Shown here piece by piece: positions 20,122 to 24,144 of a stretch of DNA of 24,144 nucleotides. The translations under genes and the position numbers were made by a program. The first letter of the stretch is position 1. Each line of letters begins with the position of its first letter. This DNA is from Plakobranchus ocellatus (Eukaryota; Mollusca; Gastropoda; Plakobranchidae), in assembly GCA_019648995.1 (NCBI GenBank), contig BLXT01005617.1, forward strand, positions 3,418,945-3,443,088, written 5' to 3'. Under the pieces are notes generated by a model. It had not been told where the DNA came from and ran no database searches. It was given only the letters and a program-made list of their open reading frames with translations.

Positions 20122-22465
20122 AGAGAGGGGCGGAGGGGGAAGAAATGAAAGTAGGCATGGCGTTTTGCGCAAAGGTCGTTAAAGATCAGTCACAACAGAT
20201 GATGCAAACCAGTCTAATAAGAGTGTAAAACAATATTGATTTAAGGGGGAGTTTTATTAAGGATTCAATACTGAGGAAATTATATCGTTGCACACCGACT
20301 TCAACATAACCCACCAAGATGTTATCTGTCGTGTCAGACGTGCTGTTGTCAGTTGAGTCAGAGGAGCATTCGCTAGAGGTAGCATTACTAGCGTCATTGT
20401 CGCTGCGAATGGCTGTGTGATTGACCATGCAAACAATGGCAACGCTCAGGTTTACTCGCAGCGCATACACATTGATGAAGCCCAGGAATGCGATGATAGC
20501 CAGACCCAGGCGAGATGAAAACCAAAACGGAACTGGTAGGGAAAAGAATAAACAAACTTTTAACATGTTTCCTACATACAAAAAAAAAAAACTTGGGGAG
20601 AAAAACAAGGGAGCCATATTATGAAAGGGCGTGTTGAAGGGCATTCTGAACGACATAAAAAGTGGGCTCGGTTTATTTTCGCTTTGAGTGCATCATAGAT
20701 TTACAAATTGAGCAAGAGCACGGTTTGTCTTTTATATGTAGGCCCCTATACTGTCCACAACAAAAGGATATCAGTTTCAGGCCCTCCGACAGCTGATCGA
20801 CGGTTGCAGGACTTGAACCCACGACAGAATCGTACCTACAGATCTCAAGGTGGCTTCGCTAACCACTGAGTCACCAATGCCTTACAATAGAGCGGACGTA
20901 GGTGGATCACGCACTTTAAATTTTTTATATAAGATGCACACGATCATCACTATTCAATTTCAATCCATCGGAGGAGCAATCTTGCGATGATCCCATCAAA
21001 GAAAGAAGAGAGTGTTTTGAAAAGGAGATCCACTGGGGTTTGTTTTTCAAGCAGCCATAGCCCAAAAACTCGCCCGGTGAATCTTATATGAATTGTCCTA
21101 AGTTTGAAAACGGATAAAAGAAGAAGTCATACTGACTTGCGTCTCGTTTCCGCTCGCTATTTTGTGATCTCAGGCATTTCGTAGACACCACGAGTTCAGG
21201 GGAGTTTGCAGAGAACTTTGCCACTGACACCAATAATAAAAGCTGGTTCGTGGGGTGGGGGCGGGGGGGACAGAATAATTTAAATTTGCTTTTTCCAAAA
21301 AAAAACTCTAAATTGTAATCCGGAGAGTTTCCTCTAAGGTTGGGTAGGAAAAAGGATAAAGAAAAATGCTCAGAAAGACTATAATGTAGTTCTTCACACG
21401 TAAATTCGGTTTAAATTGAAAACGAAGGATCTCTTTTTAAACTGAAATGGGTCTGAGCAATATTTATTCACCTTTGAAATTACTAACTGTCGAAAAAAGT
21501 GTGGGCTGGGATGAATATTATTGTATCAACATGTACATATTCACACGCGCAAATACACACATATTTTCTTTACAATTATGGATATAATGTGTATATGTGT
21601 GGAAGGAGAGTGTAAATCTAAAGGAAAAATACCTCTGGCATTTGGCATAACATGTAGCTCAACAACAAAAATCCTCTGTATAGAGAGGCAGAAAATTAAG
21701 CAAAGATTTTTGTTTCTTCTAGAGTACGGGAGTTGATGGAATCATAGGCATTGATATTTTTGTATCAGTTTTTTTTTTTAATCAGAAATGTCTTTTACCC
21801 ACATGTATCGGTTCATATTTTCGAAATACATCATGATATCTTTTCTTAACTCTGATTCTCATTTATTTTAAATAGTCGAGTGAACACTCAAATGCTCAGC
21901 ACGTAAGGCCTTTGATATTTTCATGGATTAATAACATGGTAAAATATATACACAATGTCATTACATATATATAATGTGTGCATGAGTGTGTATGCATTAA
22001 TGCATAGAAGGTATCATAATTAAACATTTAAGAGATAGGAAGACGTAATATAAGTATACGGATAGGCAGATGGCTAAGCAGTGAACAGAATGGGTGGGAA
22101 AGAGATGAGGAAGACGCACATTTTAGCTCATATATGTTTTTCCCTCTTGCATTCTCTACCTCATTTTCCACCTCTCTACTTTCTTTCTATTTGTATTATT
22201 AGAATATTCATAACACACACATCATCCTTGCTTGCTTAAACAGGTGGCATGGTTAAAGTTACCTGTATATTGTAACCTTTATGTTCTTTTCCATTTACAA
22301 ACCCCCACTGTTACGAGCAAATGGCCAAGGGCGCTTCATATACGCTAATCTTGAATAATAAGATTCCCCAATCTTACAGCCTTGGCTGTGCCATATATGC
22401 TTACCGTCCTTGGGGTCTATCTGAACCCGATCCGTGCCTCTGGTTGTGTAAACAGCTTTGACCAT
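9549..22465 (-). CDS. SLC17-family (sialin-like) anion transporter, complete spliced CDS, 10 coding exons
   Basis: Join on the minus strand: 22405-22465, 20315-20532, 17551-17784, 15754-15841, 14246-14341, 13111-13247, 12455-12604, 11652-11784, 10623-10864, 9549-9773. The exons total 1584 nt, giving 527 residues plus stop; human sialin is about 495. Every junction is GT-AG and in phase. The product follows sialin along its whole length: helix 1 (residues ~30-55, [11 protein letters not shown]), a Ser/Thr/Asn-rich luminal loop (~57-95), GSFFWGY and GQIPAGW in helix 2, FGGK after it, TFPAMHTMW after helix 4, the cytoplasmic [11 protein letters not shown] loop (~248-258) and NHVDIAP (416-422). 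Known SLC17 members carry sialic acid, glutamate, urate, phosphate or nucleotides across lysosomal, vesicular or plasma membranes, often coupled to H+ or Na+. The substrate cannot be read from the sequence. Positions matching human disease sites R39, K136, H183 and P334 are kept (R28, K132, H179, P336). Family assignment is very secure; the exact orthologue is not, so no symbol is given. Confidence 0.93.
9774..10622 (-). other. SLC17 transporter intron 9
   Basis: 849 nt, GTAAGT...ACAG, AT-rich. I see no repeat or other gene in it. The plus-strand frame at 10337-10636 overlaps exon 9 and is a shadow. Confidence 0.85.
10623..10864 (-). CDS. SLC17 transporter exon 9: helices 9-11 with the NHVDIAP signature
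   Basis: The acceptor is CTGACCTTACCAG|GTAAAG and the donor CAAAAA|GTAAGT (242 nt, phase 1 in, phase 0 out). It encodes [13 protein letters not shown] (helix 9), a hydrophobic helix 10, [20 protein letters not shown] and the start of helix 11. NH.DIAP..AGIL.G is the strongest SLC17 signature and alone identifies the family. Confidence 0.96.
10865..11651 (-). other. SLC17 transporter intron 8
   Basis: 787 nt, GTAAAT...CCAG, unique AT-rich sequence. Nothing else seen. Confidence 0.85.
11652..11784 (-). CDS. SLC17 transporter exon 8: helix 8
   Basis: The acceptor is TTATTATCTCCAG|AATGG and the donor CATTTG|GTAAAT (133 nt, phase 0 in, phase 1 out). It encodes [13 protein letters not shown]...GGWAADFVR and [14 protein letters not shown]. 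The Gly and Pro aligned with human G328 and P334 (disease sites) are kept as G330 and P336. Confidence 0.94.
11785..12454 (-). other. SLC17 transporter intron 7, with an ATT array
   Basis: 670 nt, GTGAGT...CCAG. It contains the trinucleotide array at 12104-12205 and a small perfect hairpin, CAGATCTTATCTG (12008-12020). Confidence 0.85.
12104..12205. repeat. (ATT)n trinucleotide array
   Basis: About 100 nt of ATT units with a T-run near the 5' end and two ATC variants near 12185-12192. It gives a false poly-Leu frame. Confidence 0.97.
12455..12604 (-). CDS. SLC17 transporter exon 7: helix 7
   Basis: The acceptor is TATGTTCCCCAG|AAAGTT and the donor ACTTCA|GTGAGT (150 nt, phase 0 both ends, 50 residues). 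It encodes [19 protein letters not shown] and [16 protein letters not shown], closely matching the sialin region before and within helix 7 (VPW..I..SLP.WAIVVA; YTLLT.LPTY). Confidence 0.94.
12605..13110 (-). other. SLC17 transporter intron 6
   Basis: 506 nt, GTCAGT...CCAG, AT-rich. Nothing else seen. Confidence 0.85.
13111..13247 (-). CDS. SLC17 transporter exon 6: helix 6 and central cytoplasmic loop
   Basis: The acceptor is TATAATAATCAG|GTGGC, with a rather weak pyrimidine tract; the donor is ACCAGG|GTCAGT (137 nt, phase 1 in, phase 0 out, 45 full codons). It encodes helix 6 ([11 protein letters not shown]) and the cytoplasmic loop [28 protein letters not shown] is an SLC17 hallmark. The exon has no useful ATG and would be missed by a simple reading-frame search, yet without it the protein loses helix 6 and the frame. 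Confidence 0.92.
13248..14245 (-). other. SLC17 transporter intron 5
   Basis: 998 nt, GTAGGC...TCAG. The stretch 13820-14040 is richer in GC than other introns and might be an old repeat or retrocopy fragment, but no frame is recognisable and stops occur. Confidence 0.8.
14246..14341 (-). CDS. SLC17 transporter exon 5: helix 5
   Basis: The acceptor is CCATACCACAG|GGGCTC and the donor GTCACAG|GTAGGC (96 nt, phase 1 in, phase 1 out). It encodes [16 protein letters not shown] and [10 protein letters not shown], matching the family pattern AGAQLG...LPLSG and W..VFY. The open frame upstream of the acceptor (to 14390) is intron. Confidence 0.93.
14342..15753 (-). other. SLC17 transporter intron 4
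   Basis: 1412 nt, GTTAGT...ACAG. It holds a decayed tRNA-like element at 15514-15585 and is otherwise unique AT-rich sequence. Confidence 0.85.
15514..15585 (+). repeat. Degenerate tRNA-like (SINE-head-like) element
   Basis: TATTATAGTGGTGAGGAC (15521-15538) resembles an Asp/Glu-type tRNA D-arm and A box. GGATTTGATTCTC (15563-15575) resembles a B box. Box spacing is about 42 nt, close to a short-variable-arm tRNA. Stem pairing is too poor for a working tRNA, so this is probably an old SINE or tRNA pseudogene. Confidence 0.4.
15754..15841 (-). CDS. SLC17 transporter exon 4: end of helix 4 and the PAMH loop
   Basis: The acceptor is TTTCATTTTTCAG|GGTATG and the donor GCTG|GTTAGT (88 nt, phase 0 in, phase 1 out). 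It encodes [20 protein letters not shown] and ends TFTYAG with the glycine split across the junction. TFPAMH and W.PP.ER are near-invariant in sialin and VGLUT proteins. The His aligned with human H183 is present. The exon is too short to stand out as a reading frame on its own; homology and phase fix it. Confidence 0.93.
15842..17550 (-). other. SLC17 transporter intron 3
   Basis: 1709 nt, GTAAAT...TCAG. About 650 nt of it is a degenerate minisatellite (16570-17230). The many short frames there are shadows of the repeat. Confidence 0.85.
16570..17230. repeat. Degenerate minisatellite, unit about 25-30 bp
   Basis: Words such as TTGGCAGTTGTGCAA, TTGGCTATTGTG, AACAGGGAGA and GTGCAAACA recur in the same order many times. 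Examples lie near 16573, 16610, 16818, 16905, 16930, 16955, 17000, 17040, 17085, 17110 and 17168. Units vary in length and sequence, so the array is old. It reads best on the plus strand as ACAGGGAGA followed by TTGGCTATTGTGCAA. Confidence 0.75.
17551..17784 (-). CDS. SLC17 transporter exon 3: helices 2-4
   Basis: The acceptor is CTTCTTCCTCAG|GGAGG and the donor ACG|GTAAAT; both junctions are phase 0 (234 nt, 78 residues). It encodes [32 protein letters not shown] and the start of helix 4, [11 protein letters not shown]. The GSFFWGY/QIP and FGGK motifs define SLC17. In helix 4 the arginine is kept, but the positions of human E171 and E175 are Leu and Thr here. Confidence 0.94.
19214..19269. 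repeat. (GA)n microsatellite
   Basis: About 55 nt of GA dinucleotides with one GATA break. The reverse-strand Leu/Ser-repeat frame is an artefact. Confidence 0.97.
19741..19932. repeat. Pyrimidine-rich region ending in a pure (CT)n array
   Basis: Interrupted CT/CCT/TTTCT words from 19741, then about 59 nt of pure CT at 19874-19932. Confidence 0.95.
20071..20148. repeat. (GA)n array merging into a G-rich purine tract
   Basis: GA repeats to about 20113, then runs of eight or more G and further GA/GGGG words with one C (20131). A long polypurine tract of this type can form triplex (H-DNA) structures. Confidence 0.95.
20315..20532 (-). CDS. SLC17 transporter exon 2: helix 1 and first luminal loop
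   Basis: The acceptor is a T-rich tract ending CCCTACCAG and the donor is TTG|GTGGGT. The exon completes a phase-1 codon and ends in phase 0 (218 nt). It encodes PFWFSSRLG followed by helix 1 with the near-invariant [10 protein letters not shown]. The Arg aligned with human R39 (Salla disease site) is present. The luminal loop after MVN is rich in Ser, Thr, Asp and Asn, with three N-glycosylation sequons (NHT, NAT, NST), as expected of a lumen-facing loop. The reading frame runs on into the flanking intron on both sides, but those extensions do not resemble the family. Confidence 0.92.
20533..22404 (-). other. SLC17 transporter intron 1
   Basis: 1872 nt, GTAAGC...CCAG. It holds a SINE in the sense orientation (20790-20882 plus a probable body to about 20690), a G-run cluster at 21251-21269 and AT-rich unique sequence. 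The plus-strand frame at 21521-21736 has no support. Confidence 0.8.
20690..20882 (-). repeat. tRNA-derived SINE
   Basis: On the minus strand the head reads TGACTCAGTGGTTAGCG (A box, complement of 20863-20873 and beyond) and GGTTCAAGTCC (B box, complement of 20809-20819). The boxes are about 54 nt apart, as in tRNAs with a long variable arm (Ser or Leu type). The acceptor stem does not pair, so it is not a working tRNA. Downstream sequence to about 20690 is probably the SINE body; that border is a guess. Confidence 0.7.
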
Positions 22466-22478
22466 GGCTCCACTTGAC
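22405..22478 (-). CDS. SLC17 transporter exon 1 (start codon; 13 nt of 5' UTR plus 61 nt coding)
   Basis: Coding part 22465-22405. The ATG sits in a strong start context (GCCATGG) and opens a 20-residue hydrophilic N-terminus ([10 protein letters not shown]..., ending DPKD). The donor is GACG|GTAAGC, leaving one base of a split codon. That G plus TT from exon 2 makes valine, giving KDVPFWF, typical of invertebrate sialin-like N-termini. Just upstream, a pyrimidine-rich tract ends in CTGCAG at 22479, so this is probably an internal exon preceded by a non-coding 5' exon. The upstream frame is open to a TTG only, which supports this ATG. No acidic dileucine motif is present, unlike human sialin. 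Confidence 0.82.
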
Positions 22479-22759
22479 CTGCAGAACAAGAGGGATCATG
22501 GAAATCAGAAAACATAGAAGACACAAGTGTATTTCACGAACTGATTAGTGGATAAACATTTGGAGGAGCTGTATATATTGTGTAAAAAAAAGGGTGTGGG
22601 GGGGAAGGGGAGATAGTTATAATAGCAAAGATAACCTACCATGCAAATTGACGGCAAAAAAAAGTTTTGGCTCAGATGAAATTAAGAAACAAAAAAATAT
22701 TTTAGAGGCTTTTCGACAAAAAATATTGAAAGACTGGCTATAAATTGTTTCACACGCAT

Positions 22760-22817
22760 CTCGTAAAACTCGATTTCAATGATATCTCCTCGTAAAACTC
22801 GATTTCAATGATATCTC
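22760..22817. repeat. Perfect 29-bp tandem duplication
   Basis: The unit CTCGTAAAACTCGATTTCAA plus TGATATCTC occurs twice head to tail without mismatch (22760-22788 and 22789-22817). Confidence 0.97.
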
Positions 22818-23714
22818 CAAAAACCTGTCAAACTTTCAACAAGTTTATTGAGATTTCGATCAATACTTTTCATAAGTTTAATGAGAGATTAAAAACAACT
22901 ACAAACAGAAGGATTTCCTGGCAAAATAATAAGACGATCAAACAATGAATTTTGGATTTTCTAGAAAAAATAAAACTTGACGTACATTAAAGGCACTGCA
23001 CTGAAAAATCAATGTGCAACAAATCTAAGAGCATCTCTCTTTTATGAATATGAGTATAAATTCTCTTTATCATTCACGTATTCTATTTCTAAAGATTAAA
23101 AATACAGTGGAATACTTTTTAAATCAGTGCCGGTAGTAATTATTTTTTTTTTACATTTTTGATTCGCCAAAGTTATTTCTACACAAAAAAAAATTACAAA
23201 TAGGGGTTCAAGGTAATTTTCTTGAACCTCATATTTTGGTTCACATTTGTTGGTATATATATAACAAATTAAATTGAGGGGCAAAGGCGACAAGAAAAAG
23301 TAAAATTAGGTTAATGGAAAGAATACCTTTCTCGTGATAATAAAATAAATGCACGTAATATCAGTGTTATTTGGCCAAGTACAGGCGACAGATTGATCCT
23401 TATTTGAACTTTGGCAATCATAAGGATCTAGTAGAGGACCAGTCAGAGGGAGATTTATTATCAGTTAAAAATTACATAGATTGTGAGATACAAAGTGTGA
23501 GAAGAACCTAAATTAGTTAACCCTCTGAGTGCTCGAAGTGAACACACTGTAAAAATATTATTTGTACACGTTACACAATAAAAGATGGCCAATGAAAATA
23601 AAACAAAGTAACGGCAGATGTAGAAAGAAATATACATATATATGTCGACACGAGGGTTTAAGACATTTAAAAATCAATGAAAAGATTGAAGACAAATGTA
23701 GTAGAGTAGACGAA

Positions 23715-23863
23715 GAATATTAACTTTTATTGAAAGTCTTAGCTCATGGGCAATAGGTGTCGAACCACTAACTGTGCTAACAGCCTCATAAAAATATAAG
23801 GTTAAGTGAGAACAAATTTGAATCGAGGAACGTGATCGCCAGTATCTGTTCCAGACAGGGTAC
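23715..23863 (-). other. Possible terminal exon of another minus-strand transcript
   Basis: On the minus strand a strong acceptor, TTATTCTTTTCTTTAG, ends at 23864. Read in phase 1, TLSGTDTGDHVPRFKFVLT follows and stops at 23802. AATAAA lies at 23731-23726. The same stretch contains tRNA-like words (GTTAGCACAGTTAG next to GGTTCGACACC, 23750-23785), so it could instead be a decayed SINE with a chance acceptor. Confidence 0.25.
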
Positions 23864-24039
23864 CTAAAGAAAAGAATAAGGATAAACCGATAAATAGTAA
23901 TCGAGAGTGTATGAAAAGCAACAGGCGTAAAAGCAGATCTTACAGTTTAAATACATGTAAGAGACTGGTGATTACTAACAGAAACAAAGAGAATGAGCAA
24001 ATCAAATTTTATCAACGAGGCAAAATATTGACACAGATA

Positions 24040-24048
24040 GTGAGAGAA

Positions 24049-24079
<31 letters not shown>

Positions 24080-24113
24080 GAGATTGAGAGAGAGAGAGAT
24101 TGAGAGAGAGAGA
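24040..24113. repeat. (GA)n microsatellite
   Basis: About 74 nt of GA with GGGA and GATTGA interruptions. The reverse-strand Ser/Leu-rich frame is an artefact. Confidence 0.96.
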
Positions 24114-24144
24114 AGCGACTGCTCTTACTCAAGAAGCCCCATCG

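Larger units (their letters stand above)
17785..20314 (-). other. SLC17 transporter intron 2
   Basis: 2530 nt, GTGGGT...CTCAG, the largest intron. It contains GA, CT and GA tracts at 19214-19269, 19741-19932 and 20071-20148 and is otherwise AT-rich without a recognisable gene. Confidence 0.85.
22479..24144. other. Upstream region of the SLC17 transporter: 5' UTR intron, promoter or flank
   Basis: No coding exon is certain. Because the first coding exon has an acceptor, a non-coding exon should lie here or beyond the window. One weak candidate donor on the minus strand is CTTCTTGA|GTAAGA at 24129. The region also holds a 29-bp duplication (22760-22817), a G-rich motif (22592-22610), a possible terminal exon (23715-23863) and a GA tract (24040-24113). 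I cannot place a promoter. Confidence 0.4.

Noticed and set aside
20533..20656. The N-terminal extension of the exon 2 frame (ATG at 20656), as an alternative start of the transporter.
   Set aside because: The extension is the T-rich acceptor tract. A better start exon with matching phase exists at 22465.
20800..20882. A functional tRNA gene on the minus strand.
   Set aside because: A and B boxes are good, but the 5' and 3' ends do not form an acceptor stem and the anticodon arm is unclear. A SINE fits better.
22405..22489. The translated words [12 protein letters not shown] resemble a common translated repeat (SMVKALDSR...).
   Set aside because: The donor G|GTAAGC, the matching split codon and the KDVPFWF junction show it is the first coding exon of the transporter.

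Overview
The window looks like nuclear DNA from an animal. It is AT-rich and intron-dense, with small GT-AG exons spread over kilobases. It carries many di- and trinucleotide microsatellites and at least one tRNA-derived SINE. The protein style and the repeat mix suggest an invertebrate, perhaps a mollusc or another lophotrochozoan. That placement is inference; nothing here fixes the species.

The main content is one complete coding region on the minus strand, from the ATG at 22465 to the stop at 9549. It is an SLC17-family (sialin-like) organic anion transporter. I could join ten coding exons with GT-AG borders, all phases matching, into 1584 coding bases (527 residues plus stop). Two of the exons, 13111-13247 and 15754-15841, are too short or lack a suitable ATG to appear as free-standing reading frames and were found by following the family alignment. 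The product has the twelve-helix major-facilitator layout, a glycosylated first luminal loop and the SLC17 signature around NHVDIAP. It differs from human sialin at the two glutamates in helix 4 linked to proton coupling, and it has no N-terminal dileucine sorting signal.

The left edge (about 560-2940) holds the 3' end of a second gene on the plus strand. Three phase-matched exons (724-793, 895-955, 2154-2242) encode the C-terminal end of an unrecognised protein that finishes in a glycine-rich, probably membrane-spanning segment. There is a good poly(A) signal at 2912, and there are signs of alternative splicing and of an alternative terminal exon. Its 5' part should lie to the left of the window. 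The two genes converge tail to tail.

Between them, from about 2940 to 9020, I see no gene: only microsatellites, T/A homopolymers and weak tRNA-like or palindromic scraps. The introns of the transporter hold a degenerate minisatellite (16570-17230), an ATT array (12104-12205), complementary GA and CT tracts (19214-20148), a minus-strand SINE (20790-20882) and a decayed tRNA-like element (15514-15585). To the right of the first coding exon (22479-24144) lie a perfect 29-bp tandem duplication, a G-rich motif, a possible terminal exon of another minus-strand gene and a terminal GA tract. I found no evidence of CRISPR, prokaryotic operons, viral genes or an undescribed multi-gene system.
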